Of a stretch of 64,000 bases of DNA, positions 56,519 to 64,000 are shown piece by piece. The stretch comes from Streptomyces sp. TLI_235 (GTDB lineage Bacteria > Actinomycetota > Actinomycetes > Streptomycetales > Streptomycetaceae): the NCBI GenBank assembly GCA_002300355.1, contig NSGV01000001.1, forward strand, positions 2,418,001 through 2,482,000. Direction: 5' to 3'. The position numbers and the translations under genes are program-made. Below the pieces are notes generated by a model. It did not search any database. It had not been told where the DNA came from and worked only from the letters and a program-made list of their open reading frames with translations. Position 1 is the first letter of the stretch. Each line of letters begins with the position of its first letter.

Positions 56519-57475
56519 TCAGCCCTTGACCGAGCCCGCCAGCAGGCCTCGGACGAAGTACCGCTGCAGCGCGAAGAAGACGATCAGCGGCACGATCAGC
56601 GACAGGAAGGCACCGGCCGTGAGCAGCTCCCAGCGGCCGCCGAAGGAGCCGGAGAGCTGTGCCAGCCGCACGGTCATCGGGGCGACCTCGGGGGTGCCGC
56701 CGGCGAAGGTGAGCGCCACCAGCAGGTCGTTCCATACCCAGAGGAACTGGAAGATCGCGAAGGAGGCCAGCGCCGGGGTGCAGAGCGGCAGCACGATCGA
56801 CCGGAAGATCTTGAAGTGGGTGGCCCCGTCGACCACCGCCGCCTCCATCACGTCCCGCGGCAGCTGGGCGATGAAGTTGTGCAGCAGGAAGATCGCCAGC
56901 GGCATGGCGAACATGGTGTGCGCCAGCCAGACCGGGGCGTAGGTGCCGCTGAGGTCGAAGGCGGGGATGACGGTGACCGAGCCGATGTGCGCCCCGCCGG
57001 AGAACAGCTGCAGCAGTGGGATGAGCGCCATCTGCAGCGGCACCACCTGCAGCGCGAAGATCGCGAAGAAGACGATGTCGCTGCCCCGGAACTTCACCCA
57101 GGCCAGCCCGTACGCCGCCATCGCGGCCAGCACCAGCGGGAAGACGGTGGCCGGGATGCTGATCGCCAGCGAGTTGACCAGGTACGGCAACAGGCCGCCG
57201 CTGACGCCGAAGCCGCCCTCGAAGAGCACCGTGTGGTAGTTCTCCAGGGTCAGGTTCGGGTCGGCGAAGACCTCCCACCAGCCGCTGGTGGCGACGTCCT
57301 CCTCCGGGCGGAGCGAGGTGACCAGCAGGCCGATCGTCGGGATCGTCCACAGCACGGTGACCAAGAGCATCAGGAGTGAGGCCAGCGGGTTGCTGAAGAC
57401 GCGGCGGAGGGCCTTCACCGGGGGCTCGCGGTCCGCCGCTCCCGGCTGCGGGGCCGGGGCGAGCTGCTCGCTCAT
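56519..57475 (-). CDS. Sugar ABC transporter permease (MalG-type)
   Basis: 318 residues, six predicted helices. The EAA loop motif is visible (DVMEAAVVDGATHFKIFRSIVLPL, about 200-223). The protein ends with RYFVRGLLAGSVKG, the usual C-terminus of this family. It partners the MalF-type permease whose stop its ATG overlaps (ATGA). Third gene of the importer operon. Confidence 0.92.
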   Translation of the reverse strand: MSEQLAPAPQPGAADREPPVKALRRVFSNPLASLLMLLVTVLWTIPTIGLLVTSLRPEEDVATSGWWEVFADPNLTLENYHTVLFEGGFGVSGGLLPYLVNSLAISIPATVFPLVLAAMAAYGLAWVKFRGSDIVFFAIFALQVVPLQMALIPLLQLFSGGAHIGSVTVIPAFDLSGTYAPVWLAHTMFAMPLAIFLLHNFIAQLPRDVMEAAVVDGATHFKIFRSIVLPLCTPALASFAIFQFLWVWNDLLVALTFAGGTPEVAPMTVRLAQLSGSFGGRWELLTAGAFLSLIVPLIVFFALQRYFVRGLLAGSVKG

Positions 57476-58482
57476 CGGTGCTCACGCTCCTTGCGCAGCT
57501 GGACGATGTTGTAGGCCACCAGCGGGATCACGGCCAGGAAGAGGATCACGGCGAGCGCGCTGCCGCGGCCGACGTTGAACTGCACGAACGACTGCGAGTA
57601 CATCTCGTTGGCCAGCACCTGGGTGCCGAAGTTGCCGCCGGTCATGGTGCGGACGATGTCGAAGGCCTTCAGTGTGGTGATCATGACGGTGGTCAGCACG
57701 ACCACCAGCGTGGTGCGGATCATCGGCACCGTGACGTGCCGGAACAGCTGGAAGCCGCGGGCTCCGTCGAGGCGGGCGGCCTCGGTGATCTCGTCCGGGA
57801 TGGCCTTGATCGCCGCGGAGAGCACCACCATCGCGAAGCCGGTCTGCACCCAGATCATGACGATCATCAGCAGGTAGTTGTTCAGCGGGTGGGAGAGGAT
57901 CCAGTTCGGCGGGTCGTCCCAGCCGAGGCTGATCGCGATCTGGCTGAGCAGTCCGATCTGCGGCTGCGACGGGTCGCGGTCCTCGTAGACGAACTTCCAG
58001 ATGATCGAGGCGCCGACCAGGGAGATCGCCATCGGCATGAACAGCAGCGACTTGTAGAGCGCCTGCCCGCGCAGCCGGTCGACCAGCAGGGCCAGCACCA
58101 GGCCGGTGCCGGTGGCGACGAGCGGGGCGACCACCAGCCACTGCAGGGTGTTCCACAGCACCTGGTGGATGGAGTCGGTGGTCAGCGCCCAGCCGTAGTT
58201 GCTGCCGCCCACCGCCTTGGTGGAGTCGTCGTTGTAGAAGCTCAGGTAGACGGTGCGGATCAGCGGCACCACCAGGCCGACCAGCAGCAGCAGGATCGCC
58301 GGCCCGATCATGACGAGGACGGCCAGCGGGCGGGAGAACCGCCCGGTCGCCCGGCCGGCCGCGAAGAAGATCAGCAGCAGCACGCCGAGGAAGCCGGCGA
58401 CGGCTCCGACGGTGTTGGTGAACTTGATCGTCGCATCCGTCCACGCCGAGTCGGCGAGGTGCACGGCGGTGGCCGTGGGCAT
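57472..58482 (-). CDS. Sugar ABC transporter permease (MalF-type)
   Basis: 336 residues with about six to seven helices. The EAA loop EITEAARLDGARGFQLFRHV (about 225-245) identifies a carbohydrate-uptake class 1 permease. It is downstream of the binding-protein gene, separated by a hairpin, and overlaps the MalG-type gene. No ATPase gene is present in the operon. Confidence 0.92.
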   Translation of the reverse strand: MPTATAVHLADSAWTDATIKFTNTVGAVAGFLGVLLLIFFAAGRATGRFSRPLAVLVMIGPAILLLLVGLVVPLIRTVYLSFYNDDSTKAVGGSNYGWALTTDSIHQVLWNTLQWLVVAPLVATGTGLVLALLVDRLRGQALYKSLLFMPMAISLVGASIIWKFVYEDRDPSQPQIGLLSQIAISLGWDDPPNWILSHPLNNYLLMIVMIWVQTGFAMVVLSAAIKAIPDEITEAARLDGARGFQLFRHVTVPMIRTTLVVVLTTVMITTLKAFDIVRTMTGGNFGTQVLANEMYSQSFVQFNVGRGSALAVILFLAVIPLVAYNIVQLRKEREHR

Positions 58483-58511
58483 GCGGAGGGTCCTTCCTCG
58501 GACATGGGGAG

Positions 58512-58544
58512 GGGCAGCGCGGGCGGGTGGGACCCGCGCTGCCC
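58512..58544 (-). terminator. Intercistronic hairpin between binding-protein and permease genes
   Basis: Perfect 12-bp arms GGGCAGCGCGGG and CCCGCGCTGCCC, in the gap after the binding-protein stop. Such hairpins often act as partial terminators or 3' stabilisers, giving more binding protein than permease. Confidence 0.65.
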
Positions 58545-58558
58545 GGAGGCGGCCGGCG

Positions 58559-59920
58559 TTACTGCGGCCAGGCCGCGTCGATGTCGGCCGCCACCTTCTG
58601 GATGGACTGTCCCTCGGCGAACCACGCCGTGAACGACTTCCACATCTGACCGGAGCCGATGGCGGCCGGCATCAGGTCGGAGGCGTCGAAGCGGAACGTG
58701 GCGGCCGGGTCGGTGAGCGCCTCGGCGGACAGCTTGTCGATCGGGTCGGTGTACAGGCTCTTGTCGACGCCCTGGTTGGCGGAGACCCAGCCGGACGAGG
58801 TCTTGACCCGGCTGCTCGCCCACCCGCTGCTCGACAGGTAGTTCTGCACCGCCTGCACCTCGGGCCGGTCGGAGAACGCAGCCAGGAACTCGCCGCCGCC
58901 CTCGACCGGGCTGCTGACCGTCGGGTTCACGGCCGGCAGGTGGAAGGCGAAGATGTCGCCGTCCGGGCCGATGTTGGTGCTCTTGGGCCACTGCGCCCGG
59001 TAGAACGAGGCCTGCTGCAGCATGAAGCACTTGTTGGTGAGGATCGGCGCGCCCGCGTCCTGGAAGGTCGTCGTGGCGATCGACTTCACGTCACCGATGC
59101 CCGCGTTGACCCAGGCCGGGTTCTGCATCCAGTCGGCGACCGTCTTCATCGCGCCGGTGATCTTCTCGTCGCTGAACTTGACCTTGTGGCTGACCCACTG
59201 GTCGTAGACGTCGCCGCCGTAGCTGCCGAGGACGACCTCCTCCACCCAGTCGGTGGCCGGCCAGCCGGTGGCGGTGCCGGAGGCGATGCCGCCGCACCAC
59301 GGCTTGGCGCCGCCCGAGGTGGCGATCTTGTTGCTGAGGCCCATCAGGTCGGCCCAGGTCTTCGGGACCTCGTAGCCTGCCTGCCTGAAGGCCTTCGGCG
59401 AGTACCAGACCAGCGACTTCATGTTGGCGCTCATCGGCGCCGCATAGAAGGTGCCGTTGACGGAGCCGTAGGTCTTCCAGACCGGGCTCCACTTGTCCTC
59501 GTTGGCGACGGTCTGCGCCGGCGGCTTCACGACCTTTCCGGTCTTGACCATCTGGGCGAGCAGGCCGGGCTGCGGGATGATCGCGAAGTCGGGCGCGTTT
59601 CCGCCGCTCACCCGGACCGGCAGCTGCGACTCGAAGTCGTTGGAGCCCTCGTACGAGATCTTGATGCCCGTACAAGAACTGAACTCCGCCCAGGACTTCT
59701 CCAGCGAGTCCGACTCCGGGCTCAGGATCGAGGCGAACATCGTCACCTTGGTGCCGGAATGGCCGGCATAGGCCTGGTACTTGGCGCAGTCACCGGTGAG
59801 CGTGGGCGCCGCCGAGTTGCCGCCGCCGTCCTTGGAGGAGCTGTTCGAACACGCCGCGGCGAGGGCCAGGGCGAGCACGGCGGGGACGGCGAGCAGGCGC
59901 CGCCGCATCAGTGTGGTCAT
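58559..59920 (-). CDS. Sugar ABC transporter substrate-binding lipoprotein
   Basis: 453 residues. Lipoprotein signal with lipidated Cys24 (LALAAACSNSS). The mature protein is a family 1 extracellular solute-binding fold (KVTMFASILSPESDSLEKSW, then FESQLPVRVSGGNAPDFAII, KPWCGGIASGTATGWPATDW). It binds a sugar or oligosaccharide and delivers it to the MalF/MalG-type permeases. ATG 59920 has GAGG upstream. First gene of the operon. The ligand is unknown; the secreted protein downstream suggests the sugar comes from an extracellular polysaccharide. Confidence 0.92.
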   Translation of the reverse strand: MTTLMRRRLLAVPAVLALALAAACSNSSSKDGGGNSAAPTLTGDCAKYQAYAGHSGTKVTMFASILSPESDSLEKSWAEFSSCTGIKISYEGSNDFESQLPVRVSGGNAPDFAIIPQPGLLAQMVKTGKVVKPPAQTVANEDKWSPVWKTYGSVNGTFYAAPMSANMKSLVWYSPKAFRQAGYEVPKTWADLMGLSNKIATSGGAKPWCGGIASGTATGWPATDWVEEVVLGSYGGDVYDQWVSHKVKFSDEKITGAMKTVADWMQNPAWVNAGIGDVKSIATTTFQDAGAPILTNKCFMLQQASFYRAQWPKSTNIGPDGDIFAFHLPAVNPTVSSPVEGGGEFLAAFSDRPEVQAVQNYLSSSGWASSRVKTSSGWVSANQGVDKSLYTDPIDKLSAEALTDPAATFRFDASDLMPAAIGSGQMWKSFTAWFAEGQSIQKVAADIDAAWPQ

Positions 59921-60064
59921 CGGCGGGCCTCACAGGCGATCGTGGTGGTGGTCAATGCGCTCCTCCTGGCCAGGGCACCCGAGATGCCGGCGTGGGACAA
60001 CAACACTGCGCTGTACCGGATGATCGAGCTGTACCCAGCAGTACGCTGGCTTGAAGACGTTAAC
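59921..60064. other. Upstream region of the sugar ABC operon
   Basis: Lies between the sugar operon start and the (frameshifted) P450 end; all genes here are on the minus strand, so it must carry the sugar-operon promoter. A small inverted repeat CCAGC-AGTAC-GCTGG (60035-60049) might be an operator. No LacI-type CG-centred palindrome was found. Confidence 0.3.
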
Positions 60065-61462
60065 TCACCGGTCACCGCACGCCAAGGTGCGCGTTCGACC
60101 TTCATCGGCCGGTGTCCCGGTCGTAATCCGGCTGTGCTGGACGGCCGGTGGCGCACCGGCCCTCCGCGGCCCGTTCGGACGGTTCAGATCCGGACGGGCA
60201 GCTCGCGCAGGCTGTTCACCACCATGGTGGGGTTTCGGCCGCAGCTCCTCCTCGGGCACCGCGAGGGCGAGGTCCGGGAATCGTTCGAACAGCGCGGGCA
60301 GTGCGACCGCGGCCTCCAGCCGGGCGAGCGGCGAGCCCGGGCAGACGTGCGGGCCGTGGCCGAAGGAGAGGTGCCGCTCGGCGTCGCGGGTGATGTCGAA
60401 GATCTCCGCGGTCACTCCGTGCTGCGCGGGGTCGCGGCCGACGGCGTTGTAGGAGATCAGCACGGCGTCGCCGGCGGGGACGACGGTGTCGCCGACCTCG
60501 ATGTCCCCGGTGGCGAAGCGGAACAGGAAGTTGCTGGTGGGCGGGGTCCAGCGGAGCGACTCCTCGACCACCGCGGACCAGGGCACCTCGCCCGAACGGG
60601 CGAGCGCGAGCTGGTCCGGATGGGTGAGCAGGGCGCGGACCGCGTTGGTGATCAGGTTGACCGTGGTCTCGTGCCCGGCCGCGATGATCACCCGCAGGGT
60701 GGCCGAGGCCTCGGCGTCGGTCAGCGCGCCGCCCTCGACGTCGGCCGTCAGCAGGGCGCTGATCAGGTCGTCGCCAGGCTCGGCCCGGCGCAGCGCCACC
60801 AGGTCCGCGACGAAGGCGTTCAGCGCCGCGATGGTGGCCGGCACCTCGTCCGGCTTGGTGGTGCTGGAGAAGAACCGCTCGTACAACTCCCGAATGTAGG
60901 CGTGGTCGTGCTCGGGCACGCCGAGCAGCCAGCCGATCACCGACATCGGGAGCGGGAAGGCGAAGACGGTCTTCAGGTCGACCACCGGCCCGGCCGCGGC
61001 GACCTGGTCGAGCAGCCGGGCGGTGATCTCCTCGATGCGGGGCTTCATGAGCTCGACCCGGCGCGGGGTGAAGGCCTGGGCGACGATCGCGCGCAGCCGG
61101 CGGTGCGCGGCGCCGTCGGTGGTGACCATGGACGGGCCGGGGACGGCGAGGCCGATCAGCGGCCAGGTCCTGGGCACCTCGCCGCGCTGGTACGCGGCCC
61201 AGTGCGCGGCGTCCTTGACCAGCCGGGCGTCGGTGAGCAGCCGGCGGGCCTCGGCGTGCCGGGTGACCGCCCAGCCGTGGACGCCCATCAGGTCGACCGG
61301 CACCACCGGGCCGGCGGCGCGCAGCAGGGCGCCCTCGGCGGCGTTGTCGCGGGCCAGCGGGTCCATGACGAACGGTGTGCCGTCCGCCGGCGGGTTCGGT
61401 CCGGTCGCCGGTGCCACGGCGGTCACGGCCGTCACTGTGGTCGCTGCGGTCGGTTCGGTCAT
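60065..61462 (-). CDS. Cytochrome P450, CYP154-like, C-terminus frameshifted
   Basis: 465 residues as read. Normal P450 motifs: I-helix AAGHETT (261-267), K-helix ExxR in EESLRW (301-305), heme loop FGHGPHVCPG with Cys374. After ELRPKP (about 411) the reading changes to an Arg/Pro-rich tail of about 54 residues. In the next frame the expected ending TMVVNSLRELPVRI is followed by a stop at 60184-60186. One C too many in the coding-strand run at 60229-60232 (AAACCCCACC) explains this. Either a sequencing error or a recent mutation; the heme-binding core is intact. It is the last gene of the conservon. By type it resembles the CYP154 members of other conservons. Confidence 0.88.
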   Translation of the reverse strand: MTEPTAATTVTAVTAVAPATGPNPPADGTPFVMDPLARDNAAEGALLRAAGPVVPVDLMGVHGWAVTRHAEARRLLTDARLVKDAAHWAAYQRGEVPRTWPLIGLAVPGPSMVTTDGAAHRRLRAIVAQAFTPRRVELMKPRIEEITARLLDQVAAAGPVVDLKTVFAFPLPMSVIGWLLGVPEHDHAYIRELYERFFSSTTKPDEVPATIAALNAFVADLVALRRAEPGDDLISALLTADVEGGALTDAEASATLRVIIAAGHETTVNLITNAVRALLTHPDQLALARSGEVPWSAVVEESLRWTPPTSNFLFRFATGDIEVGDTVVPAGDAVLISYNAVGRDPAQHGVTAEIFDITRDAERHLSFGHGPHVCPGSPLARLEAAVALPALFERFPDLALAVPEEELRPKPHHGGEQPARAARPDLNRPNGPRRAGAPPAVQHSRITTGTPADEGRTRTLACGDR

Positions 61463-61484
61463 CGCTGCCCCTCCTCGGGTCTCG

Positions 61485-62732
61485 TCACTCCGCCACGTAG
61501 CCGGGGGTGAACGCCACCGGCAGGGCCATCAGTCCGCGCACCCACGCCGAGGGGCGCCACACCAGGGCGTTCTCGGACACGGCGAGGCGCAGGTCCGGGA
61601 GCCGGTCGAGCAGCACCTCGATCGCGGTGTTGGCGATCACCTCGGCGGCCTCGCGGGCCGGGTAGGGGCAGCCGTGGTCGCCGGCGGAGAAGCTCAGGTA
61701 GGCGCGGTTGCCCTCGGCGGGGCGGCCGGTGTCCTGGCGGACGGCGGGGTCGGCGTTGGCGCCGGCGAAGCCGAGCAGCACCATGTCGCCCTTGGCGATC
61801 CGCTGGCCGCCGAGGTGGACGTCGCGGGTGGCCCAGCGGCCGGCGAAGATCTGGGTCGGGGTGTCCTCCCAGAGGGCCTCGCCGAGTGCCTGGCCGATGG
61901 AGCGGCGACCGCCGGAGAGGGAGGCGGCGAACCTCTCGTCGGTGAGCATCAGCCGCAGCGCGTTGGAGATCCAGTACGCGAGGGGCTGGTGACCGGCGAT
62001 CAGCAGCACCCGCAGGTCCCGCATGACCTCTTCGTCGTTGAGTCCGGCCTCGTGGGCGAGCAGCCGGGAGGTGACGTCGGCGGCGGGGAGTTCGCGGCGC
62101 CGGTGGACGAGGCCGAGCATGACGGTGAGCAGCTGCTGGGCGCCCTCCTGGGCGTCGGCGCCGCCGTCGAGCATGGCGAGCAGGCCGCGGATGAGCACCG
62201 GGGCCTCGTCCTCGTCGAGGCCGAACAGCCGGCAGAGCACCAGCAGCGGCACCCGGTGCGCGTAGTCGGCCACCAGGTCGGCCTCACCGCGGCCGGCGAA
62301 GCCGTCGATGAGCCGGTCGGCGACCTCCTCGCAGTGGATGCGTAGTTCGTACGGGTCGACGTCGGAGAGGGCGTCGGTGACGGCGGCGGAGCGGCGCTGG
62401 TGCTCGGTTCCCTCGGCGTAGAGGATCGAGGGGACGGGCGCCATCATCGGCTTGAGCGGCCAGTCCGCGGGGATGTGCGGCCACTGGTTCCAGCGGGTGG
62501 AGTCACGGCCGAAGACCTTGGGCTGGCCGGTGACGAGCTGGAGTTCGCGGTAGCCGATGACCAGCCAGGCGGGGACCCCGCCGGCGAGTTCGACCGGGGC
62601 GACCGGGCCGTGGCGGTCGCGCAGTTCCTGGTAGAGGGCGCCGGGGTCGGTCTGGAACCGCGGCCCGTACAGCGGGGCGGCGTCGGCGTGGGCCGGGCAG
62701 CCCGGCGGCGGGGTGGTGACGGGCTCGGTCAC
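61485..62732 (-). CDS. Conservon cytochrome P450 lacking ExxR (CYP157-like, CvnE)
   Basis: 415 residues. Heme loop FSAGDHGCPYPAREAAE with Cys355 is present, but the K-helix reads EALW (285-288) in place of ExxR, and the I-helix reads AGHQP (246-250) in place of the usual acid/alcohol pair. Loss of ExxR is a documented property of the CYP157 family in Streptomyces conservons. With both motifs altered, ordinary oxygen activation is doubtful; it may work with the second P450 or have a non-catalytic role. GTG 62732 overlaps the stop of the GTPase gene. Confidence 0.87.
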   Translation of the reverse strand: MTEPVTTPPPGCPAHADAAPLYGPRFQTDPGALYQELRDRHGPVAPVELAGGVPAWLVIGYRELQLVTGQPKVFGRDSTRWNQWPHIPADWPLKPMMAPVPSILYAEGTEHQRRSAAVTDALSDVDPYELRIHCEEVADRLIDGFAGRGEADLVADYAHRVPLLVLCRLFGLDEDEAPVLIRGLLAMLDGGADAQEGAQQLLTVMLGLVHRRRELPAADVTSRLLAHEAGLNDEEVMRDLRVLLIAGHQPLAYWISNALRLMLTDERFAASLSGGRRSIGQALGEALWEDTPTQIFAGRWATRDVHLGGQRIAKGDMVLLGFAGANADPAVRQDTGRPAEGNRAYLSFSAGDHGCPYPAREAAEVIANTAIEVLLDRLPDLRLAVSENALVWRPSAWVRGLMALPVAFTPGYVAE

Positions 62733-63352
62733 GGGGTGTCCTCTCCGGAGGCCTCGGCCTCGGCCATGCGGTGCAGGTGGTGGACGAGTTCGATCAGCAC
62801 CTGCTTGCTCGCCTCGCGGTCCCGTGCGTCGCACTCCACGAGCGGGATGGGGTCGGCGAGGTCGAGGGCGGCCCTCACCTCGGCGAGGGTGTGCTCGGGC
62901 GGCCCGAAGTTGTTGCGGGCGACCACGAACGGGGTGCCGTGGTGCTCCAGGCGGTCGATGGCGTACCAGGACTCCTCGAGCCTGCGGGTGTCGACCAGCA
63001 CCACGGCGCCGAGGGCGCCGCTGAACAGGCGGTCCCACAGGAACCAGAAGCGCTCCTGGCCGGGGGCGCCGAAGAGGTAGAGCACGTTCTCGGCGCCGAG
63101 GGTGATCCGGCCGAAGTCGAAGGCGACCGTGGTGGCCCGCTTGCCCTGCACCCCGGTGAGGTCGTCGACGCCCTCGCCGGCCCGGGTCATGGTCTCCTCG
63201 GTGTTGAGCGGGCGGATCTCGCTCACCGAGCCGACCAGGGTGGTCTTGCCGACGCCGAAGCCGCCCACCACGACGATCTTCAGACCGTTGGCCGCGGTGC
63301 TGGAGAGCGGGGCCCTGCCCGGGGTGAGGGTGTCAGAGCTGTTGGAGACCAT
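62729..63352 (-). CDS. cvnD: Conservon small GTPase CvnD
   Basis: 207 residues. P-loop GGFGVGKTTLVGSVSEI, a switch-like Thr in EETMTRAG, DFGRITL, and a base-recognition-like VARNNFG. CvnD proteins are Ras-like GTPases that form a membrane complex with CvnA-C in Streptomyces and regulate development or secondary metabolism. It overlaps the DUF742 gene by 20 bp and the P450 gene by 4 bp, so it is translated as part of one operon. Confidence 0.92.
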   Translation of the reverse strand: MVSNSSDTLTPGRAPLSSTAANGLKIVVVGGFGVGKTTLVGSVSEIRPLNTEETMTRAGEGVDDLTGVQGKRATTVAFDFGRITLGAENVLYLFGAPGQERFWFLWDRLFSGALGAVVLVDTRRLEESWYAIDRLEHHGTPFVVARNNFGPPEHTLAEVRAALDLADPIPLVECDARDREASKQVLIELVHHLHRMAEAEASGEDTP

Positions 63353-63695
63353 GCAGTACCTGCTTCAGCGTGTCGAGGTCGGGCAGCCGTGCCTTGGTCG
63401 GGGCGAACCTGGGGTGGCGGGCGGTGATCCGGCCGGCCTCCAGCAGGTCGCCCAGCAGGATCTTCACCACGCTGACCGGGAGGGCGAGTTCGGCGGCGAG
63501 CTCGACGACGGCCGTCGGGGTGGCGCACAGCGTGAGGATCCGGGCGTGCTCGGACTGCATGCCGGGCAGCGGCTCCTGCTCGGTGACGATCAGGGTGACC
63601 AGGTCGAAGGCGTGCTCCGGCGGCCGGCTGCGGCCGCGGGTCACGGTGTAGAGGCGGTCCGGGTCCTCGTCCCGGCCGGGCAGCGGCGGCGTCAC
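63333..63695 (-). CDS. cvnC: Conservon DUF742 protein CvnC
   Basis: 120 residues, DUF742 (winged-helix-like): RLYTVTRGRSRPPEHAFDL, QSEHARILTLCATPTAVVEL, LPVSVVKILLGDLLEAGRI, RFAPTKARLPDLDTLKQVL. GTG 63695 overlaps the stop of the roadblock gene (GTGA). It forms part of the conservon complex with CvnA, CvnB and CvnD. Confidence 0.92.
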   Translation of the reverse strand: MTPPLPGRDEDPDRLYTVTRGRSRPPEHAFDLVTLIVTEQEPLPGMQSEHARILTLCATPTAVVELAAELALPVSVVKILLGDLLEAGRITARHPRFAPTKARLPDLDTLKQVLHGLQQL

Positions 63696-64000
63696 ACCCC
63701 GGCCTCGATCTCGCGCGGCGGGGCGCTCAGGAACACCCCGATCTGCTCGATCAGCCCGTGCATGTTGTGCCCGACGACGCCGACGTCGGCGTCGTCGTCG
63801 GTGACGACCGCGAGGTGGGCGCCCTCACCCGCGGCGACGATGCAGAGGATGCCGCCGTGGAATTCGGTCATCGACTGGCGGACGCCGCCGGCGGCGTCGC
63901 CGAACTCGATGGAGGCGCCGTGCGCGAGGCTCTGCATGCCGGAGGCGATCGCGGCGAGCTGGTCGGCCTGGTCGGTGCCGAGGCCGGTGGTGTGGCAGAG
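63692..64000 (-). CDS. cvnB: Conservon roadblock/LC7 protein CvnB (5' end outside window)
   Basis: Open in frame to the window edge, so the start is missing. The visible 102 residues show the roadblock/LC7 fold: TDQADQLAAIASGMQSLA, MTEFHGGILCIVAAGEGAHL, AVVTDDDADVGVVGHNM. CvnB interacts with CvnA and CvnD in Streptomyces conservons. The sensor kinase gene cvnA should lie just right of the window. Confidence 0.9.
   Translation of the reverse strand, partial: LCHTTGLGTDQADQLAAIASGMQSLAHGASIEFGDAAGGVRQSMTEFHGGILCIVAAGEGAHLAVVTDDDADVGVVGHNMHGLIEQIGVFLSAPPREIEAGV

Noticed and set aside
53368..56529. 1053-codon plus-strand open frame over the large secreted protein
   Set aside because: Gly/Val/Arg-rich without motifs; the minus-strand reading has signal peptide, repeats and an Ig-like domain.
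58253..61510. 1085-codon plus-strand open frame over the sugar operon and P450
   Set aside because: Opposite strand of well-supported genes, low-complexity composition.

Overview
The window is high-G+C actinobacterial chromosome. Third codon positions are strongly G/C, GTG starts are common and strand switches are frequent. Recognisable housekeeping and developmental genes (hrdB, whiH, parC, parE, ptsH, a conservon) point to Streptomycetaceae, i.e. Streptomyces or Kitasatospora. As far as I recall, the order ptsH - parC - parE - hrdB - whiH - recQ - rnhB runs parallel to the SCO5841-SCO5812 region of S. coelicolor; this is remembered, not searched.

Layout. 1-5.0 kb: a phosphodiesterase running off the left edge, a DUF5998 protein, a GNAT/acyl-CoA-synthetase fusion and, divergently, HPr (ptsH). 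5.1-8.4 kb: glutaminase, a free-standing LAGLIDADG endonuclease whose stop is 2 bp from that of rtcB, rtcB, and a possible 20-residue leader ORF. 8.5-14 kb: a pair of M16 peptidase genes, the catalytic one broken by a one-base frameshift, divergent from parC. 14.1-20.4 kb: a sucrase/ferredoxin-like protein, a NitT/TauT-type ABC importer and a CitA/CitB-type two-component system. 20.6-25.8 kb: a small secreted protein, an acetate-type symporter with its DUF485 partner, a NarL-type two-component system and a small membrane protein. 25.9-33.2 kb: parE, a DUF7455 zinc-ribbon protein, a secreted trypsin-like protease, hrdB and whiH. The upstream regions of hrdB and whiH carry recognisable sigma-factor sites.

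33.3-47.5 kb: an ABC exporter whose ATPase lacks key catalytic residues, a NUDIX/winged-helix protein with a palindrome at its own start, a glycogen-debranching-like protein with a long Pro-rich leader, a proline-iminopeptidase-like hydrolase, a DUF4192 protein divergent from a RecQ helicase fused to a phosphoribosyltransferase-like domain (two perfect DnaA boxes lie between them), and two conserved proteins of unknown function. 47.5-53 kb: rnhB, a TetR repressor divergent from an EmrB/QacA-type MFS pump with two palindromic operators, and a large membrane protein. 53.2-59.9 kb: a sugar ABC importer with no ATPase gene of its own, followed by a 1036-residue secreted protein with matching domains at both ends. 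60-64 kb: a conservon read right to left: roadblock protein (cut by the right edge), DUF742 protein, small GTPase, an atypical P450 with no ExxR, and a second P450 whose C-terminus is frameshifted.

No rRNA, tRNA, CRISPR array, prophage or insertion sequence was seen. The points of most interest are the two homopolymer frameshifts, the ExxR-less P450 in the conservon, the degenerate ABC ATPase, the DnaA boxes at recQ, the endonuclease beside rtcB and the WhiG-type promoter on whiH.
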